Numbered from the stretch's first letter, positions 1 to 8,461 are shown. The stretch: DNA of 64,000 bases from Micromonospora qiuiae (GCF_016863555.1 NZ_BOPC01000052.1:1-64000), one strand, 5' to 3'. The notes: a model not told the origin generated them from the letters alone. Translations and numbers: made by a program.

Positions 1-368
1 GTAACACCTACTGCCGGTCGCTCTTAAGATCGCCGCAGAGACGCTAACCCCGTCGCGGCGGTACACCCGCCACCGTCACAGGATGCCGTAACTCGCGGTC
101 TGCGCGCGAGATGCCGCAACTCGCGGCCTCAGCAGGCCCGGACACCCCGACATACCGCAAGCCGTGCCGCTCACCAAGCGGGATACCCCGGCATGCCGCA
201 ACTCGCGCCCACCCGATCGGCCGGAACACCCCAATATGCTGCATCCCGTGCCACCCACCACCCGGGGCGCAGCGTCACCATGCCTGGACCCCGACCTCGC
301 CTATTGCGGGTCTCTACTTACCAGGGCAATCAGTTCATGATCAACGGGGTAGGCGGATGGTGGTGGGG
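1..368. other. Intergenic region with degenerate repeats, no gene seen
   Basis: No convincing coding region was seen here. GATGCCGCAACTCGCG-like 16-mers occur at 82-97, 110-125 and 191-207. Looser relatives, rich in ACACCCC and GTGCC, occur at 141-176 and 224-260. They look like decayed copies of a unit of about 35-40 bp. The open frames crossing this stretch are made by the repeats and by the reverse of murB. Confidence 0.5.
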
Positions 369-1451
369 TCAAAGAGTGCAGTTGATGAGAACGGGTTCCG
401 GGTGGAGGGTGACACCGAAGCGGGCATGGACGCCGTCACGGATCTCGCGGGCCAGTGCGATGAGAGCGGCTGTGCTGGCGGCGCCGGTGGGGTTGGTCAG
501 GGCGAGGGTGTGCTTGCTGGAGATGGCGACCCCCTCGGGGCCAGGGTGACCCTTGCCGAAGCCGGCCTTGTCAATCAACCAGGCCGCGCTGACCTTCACC
601 ACATCTCCGGCACCCGGCCAGGCCGGCGGCTCCCCGAGGTCGGTGGCGCGCTGGCGCAGCAGGTCGTAGCCGGTGCGGTCCAGCACCGGATTGGTGAAGA
701 AGGAGCCGGCCGAGCGGGTGTCCGGGTCGGTCGGGTCGAGCACCATGCCCTTGCCGGCACGCAACCGCAGCACCGTGGCGCGCGCCTGGGCCAGCGGCAC
801 CCGGTCGCCGACGTCGACGCCGAGCGCCCGAGCCAGCTCCGCGTAGCGCACCGGACCGGACAGCGGCGAGCGCTCCAGCCGGAAGTCGACCGAGAGCACC
901 ACCCAGCGCTCGCTGTACTTGAAGATGCTGGTCCGATAGGCGAAGCCGCAGTCCGCGGCGGCGACCCGATCGACCGTCCCGGTGATCCGGTCGTACACCT
1001 GCACGCCGGTGATGGTCTCGGCGACCTCCTGCCCGTACGCCCCGACGTTCTGGATCGGGGTGGCACCGGTCGAGCCGGGGATGCCGGAGAGGCACTCCAC
1101 TCCGGACCAGCCGTTCGTCACCGTTGCCGCGACCAACTCGTCCCACGGCTCGCCGGCCTCGACCCGTACCGTGACGGTCTGCTCGTCCTCGGCCAACACC
1201 CGCAGCCCGCGGGAGCGGACGAGCAGCACGGCGCCCGGGAAACCGATGTCGCCGATCACCACATTGCTACCGCCGGCGATCAGGAGCAGGTCCTCGCCCG
1301 CCTCGCGTACCCGGGCGACGATTTCCTCGGCGCTGCCGGCAGGGATGATCCGCCCCGCCGGCCCACCGAGGCACAATGTGGTGTATTGCGACAGATGACC
1401 CGGGGTGACAGGTTCAGCGGCCGCTGCCGGCTGGGCGTAGACGTCAGACAC
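369..1451 (-). CDS. murB: UDP-N-acetylmuramate dehydrogenase (MurB)
   Basis: MurB reduces UDP-N-acetylenolpyruvoylglucosamine to UDP-N-acetylmuramate in the cytoplasm, using FAD and NADPH, as a step in peptidoglycan precursor synthesis. The 360-aa product has the FAD-binding AGGSN loop, the IPGSTGATPIQNVGAYGQE stretch, the GSFFTNPV segment that carries the catalytic serine in MurB, and the C-terminal HPEPVLIN with its conserved glutamate. I chose the GTG at 1451 because TAGGGT lies 7 nt upstream (1464-1459), the leaderless pattern used throughout this window. An in-frame GTG at 1460 is the alternative. The gene stands alone and is divergent from the MDMPI-family gene. Confidence 0.93.
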   Translation of the reverse strand: MSDVYAQPAAAAEPVTPGHLSQYTTLCLGGPAGRIIPAGSAEEIVARVREAGEDLLLIAGGSNVVIGDIGFPGAVLLVRSRGLRVLAEDEQTVTVRVEAGEPWDELVAATVTNGWSGVECLSGIPGSTGATPIQNVGAYGQEVAETITGVQVYDRITGTVDRVAAADCGFAYRTSIFKYSERWVVLSVDFRLERSPLSGPVRYAELARALGVDVGDRVPLAQARATVLRLRAGKGMVLDPTDPDTRSAGSFFTNPVLDRTGYDLLRQRATDLGEPPAWPGAGDVVKVSAAWLIDKAGFGKGHPGPEGVAISSKHTLALTNPTGAASTAALIALAREIRDGVHARFGVTLHPEPVLINCTL

Positions 1452-1458
1452 ATCTTTC

Positions 1459-1464
1459 ACCCTA
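1459..1464 (-). promoter_or_regulatory. -10 box (TAGGGT) of murB, leaderless type
   Basis: TAGGGT on the minus strand is followed by a 7-nt spacer and then the GTG start of murB, so transcription should begin at or very near the start codon. Confidence 0.5.
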
Positions 1465-1521
1465 GGCTGAGGGGTAGCCGTGGCACCCACAGGTGGCCCG
1501 GTCACCCCCGGGAGGATGGCG

Positions 1522-2286
1522 ATGAGCAGAATGCACGGCACCAAGGACTTCTGGATCGGTGCGCTCCGGGCGGAGGGCCCGGCGTTCGCCGCCGCGGTGG
1601 CCGAGGCCCCGCCCGAGACACCGGTGCTGTCCTGCCCCGGCTGGACGGTGAGCGACCTGACCCTGCATCTCGCCGGCATCTACCAGTGGGTGCGCTCCAT
1701 CGCCGGCTCGGGCAAGAGCACCGCGCCGGAGCAGCGCCGGTCGCAACGACCCGAGCCCGCACCGGGGGTCACCGCCGCGCAGCAGTGGCAGCAGGCGTAC
1801 GACGAGCTGATGGCGCTCTTCGAGACTCTCGACCCGGAGGCACCGGCGTGGAACTGGGCGCCACAGCCGAAAAAGGCCAGCTTCTGGCCGCGCCGGATGG
1901 CGCACGAGACGGCGGTGCACCGGTGGGACGCTCAGCTGGCCATCGCCGCCGGTGAACCGATCGAGGCGAAGCTCGCGGCCGACGGCGTGAGCGAGGTGCT
2001 GGACACCTGGCTGCCGGCGGGCCGGCGGAAGGCGACCGGGCAATGGCGCGGGGTGGTCCGGCTGAGTTCGACCGACGCCGCTCAGGAATGGTTCCTGCGG
2101 CTGCGCGGCGAGGGCGTGGCCCTGCTGGACACCGGCACCATCCTCGATCACGACGAGCACCCCGCCCGAGTGCATGTCAGCGGCACGGCGAGCGACCTGC
2201 TGCTGGCGCTCTGGGGGCGGGTCAGCTTCGACACGCTGACCGTCGTCGGCGACCGTGCCCTGCTCGAGGGGGTACGCATCGGCTGA
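1522..2286 (+). CDS. Maleylpyruvate isomerase-family mycothiol-dependent protein
   Basis: This 254-aa protein belongs to the MDMPI/DinB-like fold family, which uses mycothiol and a metal ion for isomerisation or thiol-transfer reactions. An early histidine motif (HLAGIYQWV) and a later MAHETAVHRWDAQ motif supply the expected metal-binding His/Glu residues. A C-terminal domain typical of the family follows (FDTLTVVGDRALLEG). GGAGG at 1511-1515 is 6 nt before the ATG at 1522, which fixes that start over upstream GTG and ATG codons. mshD at 39.4 kb shows that mycothiol is made here. The exact substrate cannot be told from sequence. Confidence 0.8.
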   Translation: MSRMHGTKDFWIGALRAEGPAFAAAVAEAPPETPVLSCPGWTVSDLTLHLAGIYQWVRSIAGSGKSTAPEQRRSQRPEPAPGVTAAQQWQQAYDELMALFETLDPEAPAWNWAPQPKKASFWPRRMAHETAVHRWDAQLAIAAGEPIEAKLAADGVSEVLDTWLPAGRRKATGQWRGVVRLSSTDAAQEWFLRLRGEGVALLDTGTILDHDEHPARVHVSGTASDLLLALWGRVSFDTLTVVGDRALLEGVRIG

Positions 2287-2346
2287 TCCCAGGCCGGCCC
2301 GGCACCCGCGTCGCCGCTCACCGACCTGTTGCGCCGGCGCCTCGCT

Positions 2347-2375
2347 GATCAACACCGTTCCGGCGGAATGGCGGT
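2347..2375 (+). repeat. 29-bp dispersed repeat GATCAACACC...AATGGCGGT, copy 1
   Basis: GATCAACACC, a 10-nt variable middle and AATGGCGGT recur with the same spacing at 33751-33779. In both places the element follows the stop codon of a plus-strand gene. Confidence 0.55.
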
Positions 2376-2405
2376 TACCAGGCAAGTCGGTAACCGCCAT
2401 TCCGC
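2363..2405. terminator. 16-bp perfect stem-loop, likely terminator
   Basis: GCGGAATGGCGGTTAC (2363-2378) and its exact complement (2390-2405) enclose an 11-nt loop, 77 nt after the MDMPI-family gene. No T-run follows, which is common for actinobacterial terminators. Confidence 0.6.
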
Positions 2406-2406
2406 T

Positions 2407-2470
2407 GTAACGCCGGCCCCGCCCGACCGCTCCCCGCCGTAACGCCGGCCCCGCTTCACCGCTCCCCGCC
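2407..2470 (+). repeat. 32-bp tandem duplication
   Basis: Two adjacent 32-bp units (2407-2438 and 2439-2470) beginning GTAACGCCGGCCCCGC differ only by a few bases in the middle. They are non-coding and lie between the hairpin and the sugar-operon promoter. Confidence 0.6.
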
Positions 2471-2532
2471 GCGACGGGCGGCCTCGCCCCGGCGGTCGTC
2501 GACGGGCTCGTGGCCATTCTGTGACCCCTCCG

Positions 2533-2546
2533 AGAGAGCGCTCTCT
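2533..2546. promoter_or_regulatory. LacI-type operator 1
   Basis: AGAGAGCGCTCTCT is a perfect 14-bp palindrome. Its GAGCGCTC core is shared with operators of CebR-type LacI regulators. It lies at the upstream edge of the -35 box of the sugar operon. Confidence 0.75.
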
Positions 2547-2574
2547 TGACACCGGCCCGGCAGAGCCGCAGGCT
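2546..2574 (+). promoter_or_regulatory. Putative sugar-operon promoter
   Basis: TTGACA (2546-2551) is followed after 17 nt by CAGGCT (2569-2574), a weak -10 box. The hexamers sit exactly between the two operator palindromes, so a bound repressor would cover both sides. Confidence 0.5.
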
Positions 2575-2578
2575 ACGC

Positions 2579-2590
2579 GAGAGCGCTCTC
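2579..2590. promoter_or_regulatory. LacI-type operator 2
   Basis: GAGAGCGCTCTC, identical to the core of operator 1, is centred 45 bp downstream of it and close to the expected transcription start. The likely ligand-responsive repressor is the LacI protein at the end of this operon. Confidence 0.75.
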
Positions 2591-2635
2591 AGAGCTATCC
2601 CGCCACCACCCGACCTGAGAGGGGTCACCAGGACA

Positions 2636-3937
2636 ATGGGCACATTTCCGCGCCACCGCCTCGCTGCGGTCGCCCTGGCCGCCGCCGGCGCGTTGCTCGT
2701 CACCAGCGGCTGCAGCAGCGACGATGCCGGGGACGGCAAGATAACGCTCACCGTCGACGTCTTCGGACAGTTCGGCTACGAGCAGCTCTACCAGGAGTAC
2801 ATGGACGCCAACCCCGACGTGAAGATCGTCGAACGGGGCACCGGCGGCAACCTCGACGAGTACTCGCCGAAGTTGACCCAGTGGCTCGCCGCAGGCAAGG
2901 GTGCCGGCGACGTGGTCGCCATCGAAGAGGGCCTGATGGTCGAGTACAAGGCCAACCCGGACAACTTCGTCAACCTGCTCGACCACGGCGCCGCCGAGCT
3001 CAAGGGCAACTTCCTGGAGTGGAAGTGGAACCAGGGGCTCACCGCCGACGGCCAGAAGCTGATCGGGCTCGGCACCGACGTCGGCGGCATGGCCATGTGC
3101 TACCGCACGGACCTGTTCGCCAAGGCCGGGCTCCCCACCGACCGCGAGGAGGTGTCCAAGCTCTGGCCGACCTGGGAGGACTACATCGCCGTCGGCGAGA
3201 AGTTCAAGGCGGCGAACACCGGCGCCTCGTTCCTGGACGCGGCCACCAACACGTTCAACACCATCGTGCTCCAGACCGCCGGCAACGCGCAGGGCTACCA
3301 CTACTACGACACCAGCGACAACCTCGTGGTGGACAGCAACCCGGCCGTCAAGCAGGCCTGGGACATCACCATGAACATCATCGACGCCGGCCTGTCCGGC
3401 AAGTACGGCTCCTGGTCCGAGGAGTGGGTCTCCGCCTTCAAGCAGTCCAAGTTCGCCACCATCGCCTGCCCCGCCTGGATGACCGGGGTCATCGAGGGCA
3501 ACGCCGGCCCGGAGGCCAAGGGCAAGTGGGACATCGCCCGGGTGCCGGGCGACGGCGGCAACTGGGGCGGCTCGCACCTGGCCGTACCGCGCCAGAGCAA
3601 GCACCAGGATGAGGCCATCAAGCTGGTCAAATTCCTGACCAGCCCGCAGGGGCACATCGGCGCCTTCAAGGCCAAGGGCCCGCTGCCGTCCTCGCCGCAG
3701 GCGCTGGACGACGCCGCCATCACCGACGCCACCAACGCGTACTTCTCCGACGCCCCGGTCGGCAAGATCTTCGGGGCCGGCGCCAAGACCCTGAAGCCGG
3801 TCTACATGGGCCCGAAGAACCAGGCCGTACGCACCGAGGTGGAGAACGCGGTCCGCACCGTCGAGTTGGGCCAGCGCAGCCCCGACCAGGGCTGGCAGGA
3901 CGCTGTCGCCAACGCCAAAAAGGCCGCCGCCAAGTAA
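2636..3937 (+). CDS. Sugar ABC transporter substrate-binding lipoprotein
   Basis: This 433-aa extracytoplasmic solute-binding protein (family 1, CebE/MalE-like) captures a sugar and delivers it to the two permeases encoded next. Its N-terminus has basic residues, a hydrophobic core and the lipobox VTSGC near residue 25, so it should be lipid-anchored. The chain then runs as a typical periplasmic-type binding fold (KITLTVDVFGQFGYE, later PAWMTGVIEGNAG). The ATG at 2636 is preceded by GAGAGGGG; the longer frame would bury the signal peptide. Order and the adjacent GH1 enzyme resemble cebEFG-bglC of Streptomyces, so cellobiose or another beta-glucoside is the likely ligand. No ATPase is encoded here, so a shared MsiK-type ATPase elsewhere is expected. 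Confidence 0.88.
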   Translation: MGTFPRHRLAAVALAAAGALLVTSGCSSDDAGDGKITLTVDVFGQFGYEQLYQEYMDANPDVKIVERGTGGNLDEYSPKLTQWLAAGKGAGDVVAIEEGLMVEYKANPDNFVNLLDHGAAELKGNFLEWKWNQGLTADGQKLIGLGTDVGGMAMCYRTDLFAKAGLPTDREEVSKLWPTWEDYIAVGEKFKAANTGASFLDAATNTFNTIVLQTAGNAQGYHYYDTSDNLVVDSNPAVKQAWDITMNIIDAGLSGKYGSWSEEWVSAFKQSKFATIACPAWMTGVIEGNAGPEAKGKWDIARVPGDGGNWGGSHLAVPRQSKHQDEAIKLVKFLTSPQGHIGAFKAKGPLPSSPQALDDAAITDATNAYFSDAPVGKIFGAGAKTLKPVYMGPKNQAVRTEVENAVRTVELGQRSPDQGWQDAVANAKKAAAK

Positions 3938-4049
3938 CCGGCCCGACAGCCTCCACCCCCGCCGATCCCGACTTCGCCACGCCCGGTCGACGCGTGGTGG
4001 CCGCCGCTGGATCGGCGCGGGTGGGGGCGTGGAAAGGAGTCAACGGGTC

Positions 4050-5057
4050 ATGGCGTTGCAGCTCGACGCGCGACCGCCGGCCGCGCCGGCATCGGGCCGG
4101 TCCCGTCCGACGCGGACCGGCCGGCTCAGCCGGATCGACACGAAGTACTCGCCCTACCTCTACATCGCCCCGTTCTTCGTGGTCTTCGCGATCTTCGGGG
4201 CCTGGCCGTTGGCGTACACCCTCTGGGTCTCGCTGCACGACTGGGACCTGCTCGGCAGCAACCCCACTTTCGTCGGTGCGGACAACTACACCCGGCTGCT
4301 CGCCGACGGCGACTTCTGGCACTCGGTGGTCAACACCCTCGGCATCTTCGTCATCAGCACGGTGCCGCAGTTGCTCCTGGCACTTTGGCTGGCCAACCTG
4401 CTCAACCGGCAGCTGCGGTTCCGCACCGGCTGGCGGATGGCGGTGCTGATCCCCAACGTCACCTCGACCGCGGCGGTGGCGATCGTGTTCGGGGTGCTGT
4501 TCGGCCGCGAGTTCGGCATGATCAACTGGGCGCTGGACCTGGTCGGCGTCGACCCGATCGGCTGGAAGTCGGACCGGTTCGCCTCCTGGGTGGCCATCTC
4601 GGCCATGGTCGACTGGCGGTGGACCGGCTACAACGCGCTGATCTTCCTCGCCGCCATGCAGGCCATCCCCCGCGACATGTACGAGGCAGCCGCGATCGAC
4701 GGTGCGAACCGCGCCCGGCAGTTCTGGTCCGTCACCGTGCCGCTGCTCAAGCCGACGATCATCTTCTGCGTCATCATCTCCACCATCGGCGGGCTTCAGC
4801 TGTTCACCGAGCCCCGGCTGTTCCACTCCGGCACCAACGCGATCCGGGGCGGACCGCTGCGCGAATCACAGACATTGACCATGTACATGTTCGAGAACGC
4901 CTTCGCGCCCTACTACAACTTCGGCTACGGCTCGGCGGTGGCCTGGTTGCTCTTCGCCCTGATCGCCATCGTGGCGGCGATCAACGTGCTGATCATCCGC
5001 CGCCTCGGCGCCGGTGCCCGGCCACAGGTCGGCCAGCGGAAGGGAGGATCTCGATGA
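4050..5057 (+). CDS. Sugar ABC transporter permease (MalF/CebF type)
   Basis: This 335-aa inner-membrane permease has about six transmembrane segments and the cytoplasmic EAA loop EAAAIDGANRARQFWSVTVPLL, which docks the ATPase. It forms the channel with the second permease (5134-5967). AAAGGAG about 10 nt upstream supports the ATG at 4050 rather than the GTG at 4029. It lies 112 nt after the binding-protein gene. Its stop overlaps the start of a 27-codon mini-ORF (ATGA). Confidence 0.9.
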   Translation: MALQLDARPPAAPASGRSRPTRTGRLSRIDTKYSPYLYIAPFFVVFAIFGAWPLAYTLWVSLHDWDLLGSNPTFVGADNYTRLLADGDFWHSVVNTLGIFVISTVPQLLLALWLANLLNRQLRFRTGWRMAVLIPNVTSTAAVAIVFGVLFGREFGMINWALDLVGVDPIGWKSDRFASWVAISAMVDWRWTGYNALIFLAAMQAIPRDMYEAAAIDGANRARQFWSVTVPLLKPTIIFCVIISTIGGLQLFTEPRLFHSGTNAIRGGPLRESQTLTMYMFENAFAPYYNFGYGSAVAWLLFALIAIVAAINVLIIRRLGAGARPQVGQRKGGSR

Positions 5058-5137
5058 GCGAGCGCAGCGAGCGAATCATTCGGCTCAGTGCGGTGGTGCC
5101 TCGTCGCGGCGCCGAGCGAAGCGAGGTGGCGCGATGA
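5054..5137 (+). CDS. 27-aa mini-ORF made of a dispersed repeat
   Basis: ATG at 5054 overlaps the permease stop (ATGA) and is preceded by a good ribosome site (GGGAGG, 6 nt away). The frame ends at 5135-5137, overlapping the next permease start (ATGA). The product starts MSERSERIIRLS and ends with RSEVAR. The DNA carries GAGCGAGCGCAGCGAGCG near one end and an imperfect inverted relative (CGAGCGAAGCGAGGTGGCG) near the other. A shorter copy forms the first codons of mshD at 39372. The element looks like an insertion that kept translational coupling intact. It is translatable, but a function for the peptide is not implied. Confidence 0.5.
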   Translation: MSERSERIIRLSAVVPRRGAERSEVAR

Positions 5138-5967
5138 GCAAGTTGTGGCGTGCCAGCCCCCTCACCTACGGCGCGCTGATCGCCGCCGCGGTCCTGTCCA
5201 TCTTCCCGATCTACTGGATGTTCGTGGTGGCCAGCCGCTCCAGCGACGCGATGGGGCAGCTGCCACCGCCGGTGGCCCCGGGCGGCAACCTGGGCGCCAA
5301 CATCGCCCGGCTGTTCGGCAACACCGACGCGTACTTCCTCACCGGGCTGATCAACTCGGCGATCGTGGCGATCACGGTCACCGTCTCCGTGGTCCTCTTC
5401 TCCAGCCTGGCCGGCTTCGCTTTCGCAAAGCTACGATTCCGGGGCAGCAACGCACTGCTGATGGTCATCATCGCGACCATGATGGTGCCCACCCAGCTCG
5501 GCATCATCCCGCTGTACATGCTGATGACGAAGTTCAACCTCAACGACCGGTTGCCCGCGGTGATCCTGCCCGCGCTGGTCACCGGATTCGGGGTGTTCAT
5601 GATGCGGCAGTACGCTGGCCAGGCGGTCAGCACCGAGTTGATCGAGGCGGCCCGGGTGGACGGCTGCGGCACCGCCCGGATCTACTGGAACGTGGTCGTC
5701 CCAGCGCTGCGTCCGGCCGCCGCCGTACTCGGCCTGCTCACCTTCATGACCACGTGGAACGACTTCCTGTGGCCGTACGCGGTGCTCAACGACCCGGAGA
5801 ATCCTACTGTGCAGCTGTCGTTGCGGGCGCTGTCCGACGGCTACTACCAGGACATGTCCCAGGTGTTCACCGGTACGGCCATCGCCACGCTGCCGCTGCT
5901 GCTGGTGTTCGTCCTGTTCGGCCGCCAGATCATCGGCGGCATCATGGAAGGTGCGGTCAAGGCGTGA
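5134..5967 (+). CDS. Sugar ABC transporter permease (MalG/CebG type)
   Basis: This 277-aa membrane protein is the second channel subunit of the importer. It has about six hydrophobic segments and the EAA loop EAARVDGCGTARIYWNVVVPAL near residues 170-190. It begins MSKLWRASPLTYGALI. The ribosome site is weak, so translation probably depends on coupling to the mini-ORF that ends over its ATG. Its stop overlaps the GTG of the beta-glucosidase (GTGA), so these genes form one operon. Confidence 0.9.
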   Translation: MSKLWRASPLTYGALIAAAVLSIFPIYWMFVVASRSSDAMGQLPPPVAPGGNLGANIARLFGNTDAYFLTGLINSAIVAITVTVSVVLFSSLAGFAFAKLRFRGSNALLMVIIATMMVPTQLGIIPLYMLMTKFNLNDRLPAVILPALVTGFGVFMMRQYAGQAVSTELIEAARVDGCGTARIYWNVVVPALRPAAAVLGLLTFMTTWNDFLWPYAVLNDPENPTVQLSLRALSDGYYQDMSQVFTGTAIATLPLLLVFVLFGRQIIGGIMEGAVKA

Positions 5968-7337
5968 GCCAAATCAGATTTCCCGACAACTTTCTCTGGG
6001 GTGCGGCCACCGCGGCGTACCAGATCGAGGGCGCGGCCCGCGACGACGGGCGCGGCGAGTCGATCTGGGACACTTTCAGCCGTACGCCCGGCAAGGTCCA
6101 CGCCGGGCACACCGGTGACGTCGCCTGCGACCACTACCACCGGTACGCCGACGACGTGGCGCTGATGGCCGAGCTGGGGTTGCAGGCGTACCGCTTCTCG
6201 GTGTCCTGGCCCCGGATCCAGCCGGACGGCAGCGGCCCGGTCAACCCGCGCGGCCTGGATTTCTACGACCGGCTCACCGACTCGCTGCTGGGCCGGGGCA
6301 TCGACCCGATCGTCACCCTCTACCACTGGGACCTGCCGCAGGCGTTGGAGGATCGCGGCGGTTGGACCGCCCGGGACACCGCCGAGCACTTCGCCACCTA
6401 CGCCAGCGCCGTGTACGCCCGGCTCGGCGACCGGATCGGCACCTGGACGACGCTCAACGAGCCGTGGTGCTCGGCGTACCTCGGGTACGGCAACGGGGTG
6501 CACGCTCCCGGGGTGCAGGATCCGGGTTCGGCTTTCACCGCCGTACACCATCTGCTGCTCGCGCACGGCCTGGCGACTCAGGCGCTGCGCGCGGCCGGCG
6601 CCGGCCGGCTCGGCATCACTCTCAACCCCGCCGATGTGCGCCCCGCCGATCCGAACAGCGCAGCCGACGCGGCCGCGGTGCGCCTGGTCGACGGCCTGCA
6701 CAACCGGATCTTCCTCGACCCGCTGCTGGTCGGCGGGTATCCGGACGATGTCCGCGAGCACGTCGCCCGGATCGTCGAGCCGGCATTCGTGCGGGACGGC
6801 GACGAGAAGATCATCGCAGCCCCGATCGACCTGCTGGGGATCAACTACTACGCGCCGACCTACGTGGCCGGGCGCCCGGACGGCGCCGGTGGCGGCGGGG
6901 CGTACCCGGGCACCGAGGGAGCGGTGCAGTTCCTGCCGCCGGTCGGTCCGCTGACCGACATGGGCTGGATGATCGAGCCGGCGGGGCTGACCCGGCTGCT
7001 GGAGCGGATCTCCACCGACTACCCCGCGGTGCCGCTGCTGATCACCGAGAACGGGGCGGCCTTCCCCGACAAGTCCGGCGCGGATGTGACCAGCCCCTTG
7101 CAGGACTCCGATCGGATCGCCTACCTCGACGGCCACCTGCGCGCGGCGCACGAGGCCATCTCCCGCGGCGTCGATCTGCGCGGCTATCTCGTATGGTCGT
7201 TGCTGGACAACTTCGAGTGGGCCGAGGGGTACCGAAAGCGATTCGGCATCGTGCACGTCGACTACCTCACCCAGCGGCGTACCCCGAAGTCCAGTGCCCG
7301 GTGGTACCAGGAGGTGATCTCCCGGAACGGGCTGTGA
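5964..7337 (+). CDS. Glycoside hydrolase family 1 beta-glucosidase
   Basis: This 457-aa cytoplasmic enzyme hydrolyses beta-glucosides, probably cellobiose taken up by the adjacent transporter, into glucose. GH1 hallmarks are present: FLWGAATAAYQIEG near the N-terminus, the acid/base glutamate in TLNEPW (E166), the nucleophile in LITENG (E362), and WSLLDNFEWAEGY near the C-terminus. The length is normal for the family. The GTG at 5964 overlaps the upstream stop; no signal peptide is seen. Together with the upstream permeases it forms an import-and-cleave operon. Confidence 0.93.
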   Translation: MSQIRFPDNFLWGAATAAYQIEGAARDDGRGESIWDTFSRTPGKVHAGHTGDVACDHYHRYADDVALMAELGLQAYRFSVSWPRIQPDGSGPVNPRGLDFYDRLTDSLLGRGIDPIVTLYHWDLPQALEDRGGWTARDTAEHFATYASAVYARLGDRIGTWTTLNEPWCSAYLGYGNGVHAPGVQDPGSAFTAVHHLLLAHGLATQALRAAGAGRLGITLNPADVRPADPNSAADAAAVRLVDGLHNRIFLDPLLVGGYPDDVREHVARIVEPAFVRDGDEKIIAAPIDLLGINYYAPTYVAGRPDGAGGGGAYPGTEGAVQFLPPVGPLTDMGWMIEPAGLTRLLERISTDYPAVPLLITENGAAFPDKSGADVTSPLQDSDRIAYLDGHLRAAHEAISRGVDLRGYLVWSLLDNFEWAEGYRKRFGIVHVDYLTQRRTPKSSARWYQEVISRNGL

Positions 7338-7356
7338 CGACGAGGTGGTACTTCCT

Positions 7357-8364
7357 ATGACGGGGGCACAACGGCCCACTCTGGAAGCGGTGGCACGGCG
7401 GGCCGGGGTTTCCCGGGCCACCGTCTCCCGAGTGGTGAACGGCTCGACCACGGTCGCCGAGCCGATCCAGGAGGCGGTCCGCCGGGCGGTGGCCGAGCTG
7501 GGGTACGTGCCGAACCTGGCCGCGCGCACCCTGGTCACCCAGCGGACCGACTCGATAGCGCTGGTCATGCCGGAGGAAGCGACCCGGGTCTTCTCCGACG
7601 ACCAGGTGTTTCCCGGCATCATCCGGGGCGCGGCGCAGGAGCTGGAGGCCGCCGACAAGCAGCTCGTGCTGATGCTGGCCGGCTCGCCGGCCGGGCACGA
7701 ACGGGTCGAGCGGTACACCACCGGCCGACACGTCGACGGCGTGCTGTTCGCCTCGCTGCACGGCGCCGACCCGCTGCCCGCCAAGCTCGCCGCGCTGGGC
7801 ATCCCGGTGGTGTGCAGCGGCCGGCCGCTCGACGGGGCCGATGTGCCGTACATCGACGTCGACCAGGTCGGCGGGGTGACCCGGGCGGTACGGCACCTGA
7901 TCGACAGCGGCCGGCGACGGATCGCCACCATCGCCGGCCCACAGGACATGGTCGCCGGGATCGAACGGCTGGCCGGCTACCGGGACACGGTGGCCGCCGC
8001 CGGGCTGCCGGAGATGGTGGCGGTCGGCGACTTCACCCGCGAGTCAGGGACGGCGGCGATGCGTGAACTGCTCGCCGCCCACCCCGACCTGGACGCCGTC
8101 TTCGCCGCCTCGGACCTGATGGCGCACGCCGCCCTGCGTACGCTGCGCGAGGCGGGACGACGGGTGCCGGACGACGTCGCGGTGATCGGCTTCGACGACA
8201 TCGAGACCGCCGCCTACACCGATCCGCCACTGACCACCGTCCGGCAACCGATCGTGGAACTCGGCCGGCAGGGCACCCGGCTCCTGCTCCGCCTGGCCGC
8301 CGGCGAGGCGGTCGAGCCCGCCCTCATCCTCCCCACCGAATTGATCATCCGCGACTCCGCCTGA
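7357..8364 (+). CDS. LacI-family transcriptional repressor of the sugar operon
   Basis: This 335-aa regulator has an N-terminal LacI helix-turn-helix (TLEAVARRAGVSRATVSRVVNG) and a periplasmic-binding-protein-like effector domain (DDVAVIGFDDIETAAYTDPPLTTV). GAGGTGG at 7342-7348 is 8 nt before the ATG at 7357. It lies 19 nt after the beta-glucosidase gene, so it is probably cotranscribed and autoregulated. The two GAGAGCGCTCTC palindromes at 2533-2590 are its likely targets, with a sugar as inducer. A 54-bp repeat starts 3 nt after its stop codon. Confidence 0.9.
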   Translation: MTGAQRPTLEAVARRAGVSRATVSRVVNGSTTVAEPIQEAVRRAVAELGYVPNLAARTLVTQRTDSIALVMPEEATRVFSDDQVFPGIIRGAAQELEAADKQLVLMLAGSPAGHERVERYTTGRHVDGVLFASLHGADPLPAKLAALGIPVVCSGRPLDGADVPYIDVDQVGGVTRAVRHLIDSGRRRIATIAGPQDMVAGIERLAGYRDTVAAAGLPEMVAVGDFTRESGTAAMRELLAAHPDLDAVFAASDLMAHAALRTLREAGRRVPDDVAVIGFDDIETAAYTDPPLTTVRQPIVELGRQGTRLLLRLAAGEAVEPALILPTELIIRDSA

Positions 8365-8367
8365 GGT

Positions 8368-8421
8368 GTAAGGAAGGGCCCCTTATTAACGCCTGCGGTA
8401 GAGGAAGGGCCCCCTATTAAC
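8368..8421 (-). repeat. 54-bp bipartite repeat, copy 1
   Basis: On the minus strand, GTTAATAGGGGGCCCTTCCT, an 11-nt spacer ending in GGC, then a second near-identical 20-mer and TAC. The element is exactly 54 bp and lies between two plus-strand genes, right after the lacI-type stop. Confidence 0.85.
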
Positions 8422-8448
8422 AAATCGCCGAGGGCCATCCGAGGCGGC

Positions 8449-8454
8449 TAGCCT
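8449..8454 (+). promoter_or_regulatory. -10 box (TAGCCT), leaderless type, of ridA-like gene
   Basis: TAGCCT with a 7-nt spacer to the ATG at 8462. Confidence 0.55.
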
Positions 8455-8461
8455 GCCGCGC

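Noticed and set aside
111..1955. A 614-codon open frame on the plus strand
   Set aside because: It is the reverse complement of murB plus intergenic repeats and has no recognisable protein features.
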